64,000 bases of DNA. Source: Ifrita kowaldi. Its lineage: Eukaryota; Chordata; Aves; Passeriformes; Cinclosomatidae. Below are positions 22,453 to 35,265 of the stretch, one piece after another. The position numbers were made by a program, and so were the translations under genes. The notes beneath the pieces were generated by a model that was not told where the DNA came from, ran no database searches, and saw only the letters and a list, made by a program, of their open reading frames with translations. Location: assembly GCA_013398055.1 (NCBI GenBank), contig VZRS01004060.1, forward strand, positions 62,001 to 126,000. The letters run 5' to 3'. Position 1 is the first letter of the stretch. Every line of letters starts with the position of its first letter.

Positions 22453-25400
22453 CCATGTAGCTACAAAACATTACATATTTCACTGCATTCAACAATAACA
22501 TCTGAGAAGGTCTAACAGGGAATGAACAAATCTTGCAATCATAACAAAATATGCAGGTTTTCCAAACCTGATTTATTGAGATACTTAGGATGCTCTGTCT
22601 AGATGCTTGGCCCTATCATTCTGTGCTTTTTAATGTTGACTTTAACATATTTTAACAGCATTTTATACTTATTTTCAGAATCATGGAATTGTTGAGTAAC
22701 CAATTTAATCTGAAACAGCTTCTTTTTTCACTTCTTATTCCTCTACGAAACCTATTTTTTTAATATTTATTGTCTTTTTTTGTTTCATTGAATGCTTGTT
22801 TTCTTGTTATGGAATTTCCTTGAAGTTCTTAGTGGGCTTTTTTTTGGTGTGTATTAGAATATGTGCTAGCAATTTTAAAAGCTTTCCGAAATATTAAGTT
22901 ACCTACAGTCTATCAAATGATCTTGTAATCCCATCACAGAATCACACAGTCAATCACTGATAGTAATTTTTAACAATATTGGCATAGCAAAGAAATTCTA
23001 GAAAAGGAAAATATACTGGTGTCATATCAGTATATTTAAAAACAGAGATAAATGAATTGACAAGAAAGATAGACTGATTACTTTGAAGTTGACCCTAGAA
23101 AAAATACTAGAAAAGCTGCCACAAGACTAATTTAATAATGACTTTTAAAATTACAGGATGTAGAGCATTCCTCAGTGTATAAATTCTTTGAGGATGCAAA
23201 TTGTTCAAGCCCTATTAGATAAACAGAAACGTATGAAGACCTGACCCTCCACTGTAGGGTTTAAACAGTTTTGCAGTTTCCATTACTAAATGGTCTTATG
23301 CTATTTGTAGGATTTAGTTTGTTCCTAATTATTCCTAAAAATTAAGTTCATTGTCATTAATCCTACTAACCATGGGATTTTCTTTGATGTCTTTAGCTTC
23401 CCTTATCAATTTTCTACACTTTAAAATGTTTAATTTATATTGCTGTGTGTGTTCAGATCTCTTTCTTTCCAGTTGTCACATGTTGCATTCTTATTTCTAA
23501 TTAGTGCATTTCCTTTGCCTTTGAACAAAGTTTTACTTTTACACAACTTGGTCTCACAGCTTCATAAATTCATCTTAAAGCATCTCAATGTTCCTTCTCA
23601 TTTTTTTTCCTACCTTTTAAATCTCTTTATGATTTCCCAGTTTTGAGAAAAGAATTACTTTGGAGAGTCAAGTGTATTTATTACTGGTTTGTCATGTCCT
23701 CTCTCTGTATGGAGTACAATCTAATAATAACAATTGGTCCCTAGGCTACAACCAACTGCCAGCCCATAATTAATTCATCTTTATATTTTTCTTAAATTTG
23801 AAGAGAAGTTTACTGCTGGTTGCATATGTCTCCCAAATTGAAGCCTCCCATTAAAAAGATATTCCCTTCTGTTGTTTATTTATGTTTTTTCATTATGGAT
23901 AGTTGCTCAGGAAGTAACTCAGACTGTTTGAGCCACTGATCTGTGACATCTCCTGCTTTGTCAAATACCTCAGCCAGACTTTGTAAGACGACAGATAAAC
24001 ATACACAGCCATAACGTGTTTGCGTGATCAATAATCAGGTGAGATCCCCAATTTCTAAACTCTCATTTCAAAGCCATTCCAAATGGAAGAGAACCAATGA
24101 AGCCCACACTCTGTCCCCCTATACCTCCAAGACCTACCTTCCCACATGGCCCCTGGCAGTATGTCTGGTTCTTCCCCTGGCCGCTGTCCTCCCACATGGC
24201 AATCCCAGCTTGATCCCAGTACCTGATCCATGTTATTCTTCAGCTTGTCTGGCAGCTCAATCAGTATTTGCTGAATTTGGCTTGATTTGGGGATATTTTA
24301 AGTGACTGGCATGTAGAGATGAGCTTTCTCTTATTTTTCTCCTCTTGCTACCTCTTGATTCAAACAGATACAAGTTAGTTAAAGATTCCATAAGCTATTG
24401 ATGGAGAAGAGGACTAACGGGCAGGTGACACACATGAGGGTGTTGGGTGAACCACATCTCCTCATGCACTTCCCTGTAGGAATGTATTCAGTAAGAAAGC
24501 CACTGTTATATGACCGTAATACCTTCCCTTGTTTACTTGCTCCTTCCTAAACAGGTTATAACAAGAAATTTTAATACACAAGAGATACAACGAGATTTTA
24601 GTACAAGAGGTTTTGATTCATGTGCAGTGCTGCAATCAGTGGGAGCTGTTGGCACCTTACCTAAACTCCTTCTACAGATATTTTATGTATAAAAAAAAAA
24701 GTCTGGCTCTTTATATTATCACACACTTGAGTTTATTAACAGTGGAATAAAGTTCTATATATATCAGGTCATTCTTTCTCACATCTTCTTCTTGCTGATA
24801 TTATTCTTGCTTTAACTACCTCTTGGCTGCTCTGAAAAACCTCCTAGATAAAAAGTTAGCTTTATTCCTGACATCAGTTACCATCTTCCTAAAACTATAT
24901 CCTATTTTATATATAAATGTAATCCTGTAGTGATAGAAACCAGGCTTCCATAAATGCCAGATCTCAAACCCAACCTGTTGTTCACCTCCTGCTGTTTCTG
25001 TCTCCAGCCTGAGGCATGAGGGATCCTGAAGTGAAGTCTGGACAGCTACTGATGCGAATCAAGCCCAGCCTTTGCAAAAATGAGCTAGGGAAAGATTCTG
25101 AGTAACCCTGGGGCGATAAAGCTTTCCTGTGTGAAATATAGGTGAAATCTTACAACCTCAATGACATTGGGTGTGCTTTCCTAGGAGTTTCTGGTTCTCA
25201 GACAGGAGATGAAGTAACACAGAAAGACCAAAAAGCTATTAAAAACTAAAAGGCAAAAAGGCTCGTATTTCAAGTTTGTAGCATATCCATGTGCACTGCT
25301 ACATTAGGAAGAACTCTGGAATAACTGTAATTTGGACCAAAGTCAGCGTTGGCTGTCTGCTCCTTCACAGATCTACAGCCCAAATAAATTTATCCTTTGC

Positions 25401-26418
25401 TTCCGTGTGGAAGAATCCTTTTGGACCGGTTTGGAAACCTTTGGAGGTTCAGCAATTGTTTACATATGTTTTCTCTTTCAAACTCATCTCTTGACTAATC
25501 TAAGTTCACTGGAGGTGGCCTGAGCAGTGAATTAGCCTGTAAATCATGTATTTACCTCACACTGAGATCTACTCATATGGTTTTGATAGCTGGGAGTTTG
25601 TATAACTGCAATGAATTCTTTCTTTCCATCTATTTTACTTTTATATTTTTATTTACAATCAAAAAATCATGGATGTAGGGACAAAATCTGGTGGAGCAGC
25701 TCAGCTTGCATTGCTGTAGATATTGTCCAAAGTTTCCATTAATGCATTTGAAGGAAGGATAAATAATGATGTGTATAAATGTAATTGTAAAAGGACCTCT
25801 TGCATGCCGCTGGCGTCCAGCCACACCACTGTCAGGTTTTGGTCTTAGAGTTCTCAGGGAAGTAAAATATGGGAGATTTCCAGAGAACAATTTAGGATGG
25901 TACAGTGTGTCTCTGTGTGTAATTCCTGTCCAATTCAGTACCCAAAATATTTTCCAGTGCAACATTAATGAACTCAGTGATCTCTGTGCTACTGGAAAAA
26001 AATGTGGTTTTATATAGGAGACATAACCCCAAAGCTGAGGCTATTTGTGCTGATATGCCAAACTGTGTGTGTTTTTATTAATTTGGTATATGTCTGTTTT
26101 AATATGCTGTTTTATGTTTTAAACATTGGTTACTCATGAGACCTTTACTCAAGTCTGCAATACTGAAGATTCACAAAGCTGTTTCCAGTAGATCAGGGAA
26201 CTTCTCCAGTTCTTTTTTCCCCTCCCTTTTCTTGTTGCCTTAGTCTCAGTGCAGGTGGGGGATTGGAAGATAAACACTACATTGTGCATGCACAGAACAG
26301 TGGGGCTGTGATTTCATTCAGATCTGAGCATGGCAGTGATAAACAATAAATAATAATATTGCACTGTTTGACACCTCAGTTTTAACTGAGGCTTTCTATG
26401 CCTTCTCTTCTCTCTCTG
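22453..26418. other. 4 kb unique AT-rich stretch
   Basis: No repeat of note. Open frames are below about 112 codons and overlap on both strands. Nothing supports a gene. Confidence 0.45.
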
Positions 26419-26696
26419 GTGGCCAGCAATAGGACCCAAGGGAAGGGCTGGAGCTGTGTCAGGGGACATTTAGATTGGATATCAGGCACAGGTTTTTCCC
26501 CCAGAGAATGGTCGGGCACTGAACAGGCTCCCCAGGGAATGGGCACGGCCCCAAGGCTGCCAGAGCTCAAGAGGTGTTTGGACAATACTCTCAGGCACAT
26601 GTGATGTGATTTTTGGGATTCAGGAGTGGGACTCATGATCCTTACGGGTACCTTCCAATTCAGGACTCTGTGACTCTATGACTCTGTGGTTCTATC
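26419..26696 (+). repeat. CR1 3' end of the 'GATAGGACCCGAGG' group
   Basis: AGCAATAGGACCCAAGGGAA, GGGCTGGAGCTGTGTCAGGG, ATTTAGATTGGATATCAGGC, GGTCGGGCACTGAACAGGCT and a triple tail GACTCTGTGACTCTATGACT. It forms a third recognisable CR1 group in the window, together with 33936-34017. Confidence 0.9.
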
Positions 26697-27915
26697 TCAG
26701 AACTAGAAAGAGCACAGCGGTGGTATCAAAGGGGGCAAAGCAAACCTCAGGGGCAAGACTGGGGAGATCCCAATAGCTTTCACCCTGTTTATTAAATAGC
26801 TGCACTAAATCCTATTCACTGCTGTTTTGCTCTTTCACCTGGAGGTAGAGACTGCAGGCAGATTGTAATTTATTACCTTGTTGTACTTGCCATGTCTTTT
26901 CTTGAAAAAGTCTGAGATGATTCCTTCCTTCTCTGTTTTGAGAGCCTGTGGCCCCAAATTCTGCACGAGAGATTTTAGCAGTGATTAATTCGAAATTTCT
27001 CCTTTAAATGCATTGAGATTAAATAAACTAACAAATAAAATAAATGGAGCTCCTACACATGGCTTTCTTCTTCCCTGTTAGTTTTTTTTCACCTTTTCTA
27101 TTTTTTTTACAGAGCCGTTCTCATCTCTGAGCCTCCTTTTTCTTGAATTCTGCTGGTTTAATTCAGTCATTTTAATATCGTGAGCAGTAGAGAGAGTAGG
27201 AGCAGGAATCAGGTTTGTGCTGTTGGATTGATAAACAGATGCTAAGCCGATGTGACACAGATGCTACTGCTGAGCCAGGAAAAGCAGGTCAAGGTTATTA
27301 GGAGAAAGTGCAGCACTGTCTCATAGCTGTAAGCAAAAAGGCCCTGCATGGAGCCAGCGTTTTCTCTCCTCCCATCTCTCTCTCTTTCTCACTCTTGATT
27401 GTCTGGTGGCAGTGCACGTTTCAGGAACTTTTTTTTTTAATTAATTTCTATGAAAGCAGGAATTGACACGTCTATTTCATTATATTTACAGTAACCCTCA
27501 CACAAGCACAAGACACAAGTAGCTGGCTCCTCTATTTTTTTAGGGCCACTGAGTTTCTCTTCTAGAGCACAGTACTGGGGCAATAATGTCCTAATGCTGT
27601 CCTGAAAAATTCGAAGGCTCTGTGACAATATTGGGTATAATCCTTGGGAGAAATCCTTCTGCTGGGAAGGATTTCAGGGAAAAAATAAAACAATGCATTT
27701 GAACTGTAAAATTAGATTTTTTTTTTTTCAGTAGAAACTATGTTTCATATAGATAAGATTTAACAAAAATCATCTGCACCACAAAGGGGCAAGAGGGAAT
27801 TAGTCCAGGGACTTTAAAAAGAGATTGTTTCCATTCCTGTACAACTACTCTTCAGGTAAAACACTAAATATTGAACTGGATGCAAGAATTCACTACAGGT
27901 TGCTGTCTGGTTAAT
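26697..27915. other. unique non-coding sequence
   Basis: AT-rich, with poly-T tracts. No gene, RNA or repeat was recognised. Confidence 0.45.
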
Positions 27916-28350
27916 CAGAGTCCCAGAATGATTCGTGTTAGAAGACACCTTAAAGATCATGGATTTCCACCCCACTGCCATGGGCAGGGACACCTTCCAT
28001 CATTCCAGGTTGCTTCAAGCCCCAATGTCCAACCTGGCCTTGAACATATCCAGGGATCCAGGGGCAGCCACAGCTTCTCTGGGCAACCTGTGCCAGGGCC
28101 TCACCACCCTCACAAGGAAGAGTTTCTTCCTAATATTCGATATGAATCTGCCCTCCTTTGATTTAAAACCATTTCCTCTTCTCCTATCCCTCCAGACTCT
28201 TGTCCCAAGTCTCTCTCCAGCTCTCCTGGAGTCCCTTTAGGCACTGGAAGGAGCTCTAAGGTTTCTCAGGATCCTTCTCTTCTCCAGGCGAACACACCCA
28301 GCTCTCCCAGCCTGGCTCCAGAGCAGAGGGGCTCCAGGCCTCAGAGCAAT
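27916..28350 (-). repeat. CR1 3' end, antisense, about 435 bp
   Basis: From AATCAGAGTCCCAGAATGAT through GCCATGGGCAGGGACACCTT, CAACCTGGCCTTGAACATAT, AGCTTCTCTGGGCAACCTGT and CCTCACAAGGAAGAGTTTCT to CTTCTCTTCTCCAGGCGAAC and GCTCCAGAGCAGAGGGGCTC. The octamer tail is eroded. Confidence 0.95.
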
Positions 28351-29099
28351 TTATATATGTATATAGGAAACAAAAGTCGATACAAAGTGTAAGAATGATG
28401 TCTGTCAATCTGCCCTGCATGTGTCCACATCTATGTTATAGAATTTAATGCAATGTTTATATTATCAGTCTTGTTGGAACAAAAAATTCCTGGAATGATG
28501 TGTACCTCAGTGTCTTTTTTTCTGGAAACATTAAGTGGTTACATTTGGCAAGAAAAGCAGCTACGCAGTAGAATGAGCAGGGATCATTACAGACATCTGT
28601 ATTATTTCAGTAACAGATTTGTCCCAGACATTATTCATAAATTCAAAAGCTTTAACCTGGAAGAGTCCATTAGATAATTCAGTTTCTCCTCCTGTGTTCT
28701 ACAGGCCATTGCATTTTGTCTACTTTTCTCTGTGTCAATACCAGTAATTTGTATTTGGCTGAATTAGTTCACATTGAGAGACAATTGGACCTAATCTGAA
28801 GACATCAAGAACTGGAGGCTCCATGGGTTGTCTTGGTTGTTTATTTTGGTGCTCAAAAGTCATGACTGCTTTTTTGATTTCCATTTATCTGTCTTTAACT
28901 TACAGTCAGTCTTGTTATGTCTTTCTCTGCTGGCTCAGTTGTCTCACACTCTGATTCATTTTCTCTGTGCTTCAAAATACATAAAAGTGTGTTTGTGTTT
29001 TTCTTTTTCTCTGGGGTCCTTTTCATTCTTGATATATTTTTTCAATTATTATACAACAGAAAATGATGTGATAATTCAGTACAGAGAATCCATACTCAA
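28351..29099. other. unique spacer
   Basis: No repeat. The 152-codon frame at 28828-29286 starts here but most of its second half reads antisense CR1, so it is not a gene. Confidence 0.5.
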
Positions 29100-29545
29100 A
29101 TCACAGAATCACAGATTTTTTAGGTTTGGAAAGGAACTCTGGAGAACATCCAGTCTACCTCCCCTGACAAGGCAGGGTCATCTGGAGCAGATGACAGAGG
29201 AATGCATCCAGGTAGATTTGGAATGTCTCCAGAGAGAACTCCACAACCTCCAGAGCTGCTCCACTGCTCTGTCACCCTCAATATAAAGAATTTCTTCTTC
29301 ACATTGAAGTGGAACTTGATGTGTTTTAGTTTGTGGCCATTGCTCCTTGCCCTTCACTGGCACCACTGAACAGAGTCCGGCACCATCCTCTCTGCACCCA
29401 CCTTGGAGATATTTATAGGCATTAATGAGATCCCCTCTCATTCTTCCCAGAGATATTTATAGGCATTAATGAGATCCCCTCTCATTCTTCCCTTCTCTAG
29501 ACTAAACAGGCCCAACTCCTCTCTCTCCTGGAGAACAGGACTGAC
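29100..29545 (-). repeat. CR1 3' end, antisense, with internal 44-bp duplication
   Basis: Begins AATCACAGAATCACAGATTT, then GGAAAGGAACTCTGGAGAAC, CTCCACAACCTCCAGAGCTG, TTGTGGCCATTGCTCCTTGC and TTAATGAGATCCCCTCTCAT, ending near CTCTCTCCTGGAGAAC. It is a distinct CR1 group from its neighbours. A 44-bp segment within it is present twice in tandem (29407-29494). Confidence 0.93.
29407..29494 (+). repeat. 44-bp tandem duplication inside CR1
   Basis: The segment starting AGATATTTATAGGCATTAAT and ending CATTCTTCCC occurs at 29407-29450 and again from 29451. The copies are identical over about 42 bases. The consensus has it once, so this is a post-insertion or insertion-time duplication. Confidence 0.9.
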
Positions 29546-31436
29546 TCCGAGAAGGAATTAAGCTGGAGGGATGAGCTGGCAAGGACTTTCAGAAATTAAA
29601 CAAACATACAGTCAGAAGTCTGCACTTAGGACAAAGAGATTTCATGAAATTCCATAGGCTGGGAATTTAACAACCTCATGGCAGTTCTGTGGCAAGGGAT
29701 GCTTGATGAGCAACAAGCCAAAGATGAGTGATCAGTGCAGCCTTACAGTGATGAAAGCCAACTTCGTACTGGGTACATCAAGAAAAATGCAACAGCAGAT
29801 TGGATGAAGTGATTATTCCCCAGTGTTTGCTTATGGGAAGCCCTACATTGTGAAGCTGGAGTGTGTCCAGTGGAGGCTTTTAAGGGAGCTGGAGAGCAAA
29901 GCACATTTTGTGGAAGGCTGAAGTGATTAGGTCTGTTCCACCTTGAGAAGGGGAGCACGACGGGCAATTCAAGTGCTGTCTTCAGCCTTCTAAGGGGAGT
30001 TTGCAGAGATAGTGGCACCAGACTCTCATCTGAGAGGCACAAAGACAAGACAGAAGGCTAGCATTACAATAAATGCAATTATAATTAGATATTAAAAAAA
30101 GAATAATTTAAAGAGAGAGTTATCAGGCAGTAGAACTACACCTTTAGAGATACGAAAACCAAACTGGACCAGACTTTGGTCATCTTCATGAAGTGTTGAA
30201 GTTCACCCTGGTTTGAGTAGAATGTTGGACTATAGCCCTCCAGACATCCAGTACAAACAAAATAGTTCAATTATTTTGTTGTTTTAATTTTTAACTTCCT
30301 TTTCCTTTGGTGGAAAAAAAAGGGGAGAATAAAACCTAAGTAGTGACTGTGAATCTGCTTCCTCTAAATGGGGGAATCACTCCCTGTTTTTAAGAACTAC
30401 ACCTGAAAAGTCAATGATATGTTTAGCACTATATATGACTGTGTGACTTTTTCTGGGATATTTCTTTTCTTAGCAGAATTGACTGGAAAATGGAAAAAGA
30501 ATAAAGTTAATTATTTAGACCATCAGTCAAAACCTGGATGAAAATCAGCTTATTTCAGCTGAGAAACGTTGTAGGTCCTCAGGGGATTCTATCTGTCTTT
30601 GTGGTCTGTATGACCTGTGGAACAGAGGCTCTTCTCTCAAAGTAAGGGGCAGTGGGTATGTCCTGAGGTCCCACGTCTTGGAGCACCAAGAGAGATTCAA
30701 TGTGACTGGAAAATCCAAATCCTGCTGGAGGAAGACATAAAAACCAGAAGCTGCAACCCGCAACAGGGCCCCTCAGGCATTTTTGGAGTCAAATTATCAT
30801 GGGAGGGTGGTTTTGCTGCTTGCTTTTTTTTTCTGCAAAGACCCTCCAACTTTTCACACTGACTTCTTGATTCAGAATTTTCAGTCAGCCCATCTTTTAA
30901 GAGTCTGGTCTGTTCAGTTTGCTAGAGATGAGTTTATGACACCCAATCCATTTGCAGAGTCTTTTTTGGGATGTCTGAGAAACAGAGTTGTTCATGATGA
31001 CTGATTTAACTCATGATAAGTAATTTACCTCAAGATCTAACTCAGATTTACTGACAGTCAAATCCATCACCAGACTAAAATCAGTAGGATTTGCAGGCAT
31101 CTATTGACTCAGACAGATACATGTAAAGAAAATCCATAAAACCCCCAGTTCTTACATTAGATAACAGGTTTTACAATCTTAAAGTGGTAAGATTTGAATT
31201 CACAAGGACAGCAGATTTTAGCTAAACAGAGCATAAAAGAAAACTTCCACATCTTCTACCACCCCCTACCTCAGATTTCCAGCAATTCTTTTGAAAAGTG
31301 ATGTTTGCAGTTTTTCCAACCTGTTTTTATCAAGCATCCTGTATTGTATTGTTGCTGCACTAATGCGATAGTTCACTGTTTTGAGTTAACTGTAAATCCA
31401 GCCCAGAATATTCTCTTCTAAACAGTCATTAAATGG

Positions 31437-31515
31437 AGGTGGAAGAAAAGGAGAGAGACAGAGAGAGAAAGAAAGCAAATGAGAAAAAGAAATATTTAAG
31501 AAGGAAAGAAAAAGA
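31437..31515 (+). repeat. purine-rich (GA/GAAA) low-complexity block
   Basis: Almost pure A and G over nearly 80 bases (GGAGAGAGACAGAGAGAGAA and similar). Confidence 0.85.
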
Positions 31516-32681
31516 AGACAATCAACGTAAAGGCAACTTAATTGCCTTTATTATGAAAAAGAGAAATTAAAGAGGATTTCAATTTTAATGACTGGAAGAG
31601 ACTCAAAGGGAAAACTGTAGGAACAAAATATGACTTCTGAGACACTTCTTTCTTTCACCTATTAAAAGAGAAGTGTATCATGGATCCACAACATAAACCT
31701 GCCCCCTCTGTGTGGTTCTGAGACTTTAACTCTTGCACCAGCATGTTTCCAAGGACACTCACTGGTTTCTCAGCTGAACCATTTAACCAACAAATTATCA
31801 AACCAGTTAGATGAAAACACAATAGTAGTTAATCAGCTTTTACAAGCTCACACATTGAACCCCAACTGTAAAAACACTTCATTAGTAGCTTCTCATTTGT
31901 GTGGCTTTTCTCTGCATCTCCTGTGTTCCACTTCGAATATTTCTACGAGATACAAACCAGTCAATAAATGCTTGAACTCCTCCGTGTCTTTACTGAGGGA
32001 CCCCTCTAGAGCCTATTAACACCCATTTTATGGAAAACAGAGCAGGTAGCTACCTCCACCATGTGTTGGCACTCTCTAAAAGGCTGTTAATGCTTTGTGT
32101 TTCAGGGCATAACAAAGTGAGGCATTCCCAGGGAGGGGAGAAAAAAAAAAGCAAGCCCAGTGGGTAAAAAGTAAATCTGTGAAGATATCTGTCCTGCAGA
32201 ATAGGGCTGAAGAGAAACTGGAACATCTGAGAGAGTAAATTTGCCAGTATACCAAGAAAAAAAATAATTGGTTTTTTGTTTTAGCTTATATATGTTGGTG
32301 TCGCTTCTACATTCCTCAAAGAAAGGAATTGCACCAAAAAGAGGAGAATTGTACCAAAAATAAGGTATGTCTTGCCTTTGTAAGTACACCTATTCTAGAA
32401 CTTTTACCAGATTTCACAGTGGAGAGGAAGCATATGATCAATCTAATTTTAAGGGAATATGCTGTGCCCAGCAGTAGGTTCAGATCCTCTTCTTCCTCCC
32501 TCGACTCATTTTCAAACACATGGGCTAATTTTGAGCACATTTGACTGAGAGGAATAGATGTTTCAGAGATATGATGTCCTGACAAGTTTTGTGGAAGCTG
32601 GCAGCCAGGGAAAGGAAAGATAACCAGCAGTGCCCTCACCATGGGAAAGAGAGTTTGAATCCCTTCTTTGCTTATTCCAAG

Positions 32682-32770
32682 GAGAAAACAGCCTGCTGGC
32701 CCACCAGCACATGCAACAGCTTGCCCAAACACCCAGAAGCTGGAGGAAGTACGAGATCACATACAGAAGG
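32682..32770 (+). other. candidate exon A of an unnamed gene
   Basis: Follows a pyrimidine-rich tract (CCCTTCTTTGCTTATTCCAAG) and ends at a strong donor, AGAAGG|GTGAGTG. Starting with one base completing a codon, the frame gives 29 residues ending NTQKLEEVRDHIQK, hydrophilic and helix-like, and finishes in phase 1. That phase fits exon B at 34792. The acceptor (AAG) is not ideal. No family was recognised, and a chance frame remains the main alternative. Confidence 0.22.
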
Positions 32771-33935
32771 GTGAGTGAATGAGGAGAAACAAAGTGAAGT
32801 TGGGCAAACACAGAAATCAAGTTTAATTCTTGGGTCTATGAGACGTTTTACTTCTAAACAGTTGTGATTTTGATAACAAAACTGTGTAATATATTCTTTT
32901 ATTTCAGTATAAAAACAAGGACTGTGTTTCCACGTCTGAAGTGGCTTGCAAAGGATATTTGGAGCTACTGGAGGTACATGAAATAAGGTCTGCAACTTGG
33001 AGAAATAAAACATAAGCTTCCCAGTGTGAAATGCATGTGCCCTAAGTTAAATAACTGCAAGCAAGTTGCTTAAACCTGAATCTGCCACCCTACGGCTCAG
33101 TTTATAGTCAGAGAAGAGCAACAAGTTCCTTTTAAGGTGATTCATGTATCCTGAGATAAATAGAATGAATCTGTCTCAGAAGGTTTCCCTCCATTGACTC
33201 TGACAGGAGCCTGGGGTAAGGAGCTCAGATGAGGTGTCTGACTTCTCCCTGTCTAAAGTGAAGAGATGCAAATCTTAGCCCTGATGACACAAATGGGTTT
33301 TGGTTCACTCCCTAAGTCAACTTGTGGTGCAATGAAACTGAGTTCAAACAGGCTGGGAGAAAACAGTTCCAATTTACTGCAGAGGAGAAAAGAACTATTA
33401 ATTTCTTGTCTCAGAGCTACCTATTGTGCAATGTTTCACTTATTGAAGGAAACAGAAACTCGTTAAGGACATGACTTTTAACAGAATTACACTTCTGCCT
33501 AAATGGAGTTTGGTTTTTGCCTTTAATTTCTATGCCTTTGTGATCAGTGTTTACAAAGAAACACGTCTCTCCTTTCTCCCTTGAAAGTATCCATTTGAAT
33601 TTAAAAAAAAAAAAACAAACAAAACCTAAGTGAAGTCATACATCTCCTCTTTGCACCTTTTCTCACAAGAACCTGAATACTTGAGTATTTACTGGGACAA
33701 GCCTCAAAAATGAGTTTAAACTTACAGTGGTCTAATATTGGGGGCTGGTGAATTTTGAAATGATCTGTAGTTGCAATATCTGTCCTTTTGGAGCTGTTGG
33801 TTATGTACATCAAATATTCAGACAGGAAATAGCAACATCACTGCACAACCTACAATGAGCTGCAATTACAGAGCATTTAAATTACACAAATGCTGGTGAT
33901 ATTTTCAGTTTCTGTTATGGATGCCAGCCAAGTGC

Positions 33936-34017
33936 TGGAAGCTGTGCCAGGGGAGGTTCGGGGTGGATATTAGGAAAAGGTTCTTCCCCCATGGGGTGAC
34001 TGGGCACTGGAACTGAT
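33936..34017 (+). repeat. CR1 internal fragment
   Basis: GGAAGCTGTGCCAGGGGAGG, TTCGGGGTGGATATTAGGAA, GGTTCTTCCCCCATGGGGTG and ACTGGGCACTGGAACTGATA. It belongs to the same group as 26419-26696 and stops abruptly without a 3' tail. Confidence 0.85.
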
Positions 34018-34329
34018 AGGATCTTATGTAATTTTAACCAGGGAGAAGTTAAGAGTCCAACCTAAGCTAATTTCTTGGATGTGCTCTGGAAGTCAGCAGA
34101 AAGAGGTAGGTGTCATCTGGCTCTCATGGACAGTCCTAAGGTGGAATAAATAGCTTTATGGAGGTGCTGATGTGAATTCATTAGCCTAAGCATGGCTTTT
34201 TAACAGCAAAGATTAAAAAGAAATTAATTCCACCCTGAAAATGAACCTTTGTAATCTCTCCTACTACAAAAATTATTTGTATACGTGAAGGGAGGGTGCA
34301 AAGGGGACTGCGACAGGCTCTGTGCCAGG

Positions 34330-34526
34330 TCGCAGTGCCAGGACCAGAGGCCACGAGCACACAGGGAAACACAGGACATTTATCTGAACATCAGGAGCCA
34401 ATTGATAGTGTGAGGGTGCCTGAGCACTGGCACAGGTTGCCCAGAAAAAGGCTGGGTGTTCCATCCCTGGAAGTGTTCGAGGTCAGGTTGGATGAGACTT
34501 TGAGCAACCCTTATGATTCTATGAAA
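34330..34526 (+). repeat. CR1 3' end, sense
   Basis: ACACAGGGAAACACAGGACA, TTATCTGAACATCAGGAG, CTGAGCACTGGCACAGGTTG, CCCAGAAAAAGGCTGGGTGT, TCCATCCCTGGAAGTGTTCG and CCTTATGATTCTATGAAA. About 80 bases between 'TTTGAGCAACC' and the tail are deleted. Confidence 0.9.
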
Positions 34527-34791
34527 TAAACCTCCAATCTATCAAAAACAGGTTTTCAGTAAAGGGCTTATTCAAAACTTAGTGTAACCGAACAACCCGG
34601 ACTGTGATAGGTAAAATCTGAACCAAGTAGATAAAACAAGAAAGGGTGACTATTTATTAAATAGAAATTTTCTACAAAATATATCTAAATGACTTTTTCC
34701 CATCTCCTACAAAACCTGTACATTCCAATCCAGTGCAGCTTTCTGGTTGGGTACGATGCCAGCTGCTCACATACCTTCCCTCTTATTGCAG

Positions 34792-34880
34792 GCAAGCTGG
34801 AGAGAGATGACTTGGAATTTATAAATGACTTCTCTGAAATGGATGCTCACAGACAAGAGCTATCCAGGCAAAGCAAAGCG
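34792..34880 (+). other. candidate exon B of an unnamed gene
   Basis: A very good acceptor context (ACCTTCCCTCTTATTGCAG) is followed by 89 nt open from phase 1 to phase 0, then AAAGCG|GTATTC, a weak donor. The residues (KLERDDLEFINDFSEMD, then HRQELSRQSKA) have charged, coiled-coil-like spacing and continue the style of exon A. No homology can be claimed. Confidence 0.22.
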
Positions 34881-35265
34881 GTATTCTCTGAAGATAGGGA
34901 ATAAGAAATATAAGTTTATGTCTTAATAATTAAGTAAAAATTCTAGAATTTATATCATAGGCTATGTAAGAAAAATCAATTAATTAATCTGTTTAATTTG
35001 CTTAGATTTTCCCTGGTTTTAATCAGCATTGATTTGATTACAGCCATAAAGACCTTAATTCTAGAGAAGCACCCCTAAGCAGAAGCAAACTTCCAAAAAC
35101 TATGGGAAAATATTTCTGTAATGTCCTTTTATTACTAAACCATTTTGAGAAACTCTCTGAAGAGTTATTCTGAGATGTTCAGGGGTTCCCAGGGGTTAGT
35201 TTTTGGAAATGTGGGGATGATCTAAGATATTACCACTTTGTTTTTCCATCTTGCTCCCCCATCAG

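Larger units (their letters stand above)
29546..33935. other. 4.4 kb unique stretch with one exon candidate
   Basis: Contains a purine-rich block (31437-31515) and the weak exon candidate at 32682-32770. Minus-strand frames around 32102-33013 (up to 138 codons) overlap each other in several frames and carry no recognised domain. They are treated as chance. Confidence 0.4.

Noticed and set aside
28828..29286. 152-codon open frame on the + strand, the longest in the window
   Set aside because: Its second half reads through an antisense CR1, and the first half is hydrophobic low-information text without splice or domain support.
31690..32010. Possible solo LTR (AATAAATGC followed by a GTGTCTTTACTGAGGGACCC-like end)
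   Set aside because: No matching 5' end, no TG...CA border with target duplication and no second copy in the window.
32316..32732. 138-codon minus-strand frame and its overlapping neighbours
   Set aside because: Several overlapping frames on the same strand are open together, and no motif or family resemblance is present. It also overlaps the candidate exon on the other strand.
32908..32973. Possible 66-nt exon with a good acceptor (TTTTATTTCAG) and donor GGAG|GTACAT
   Set aside because: Joining it to exon A in A's protein-like frame creates a stop at once. It fits only if a different frame of A is used.
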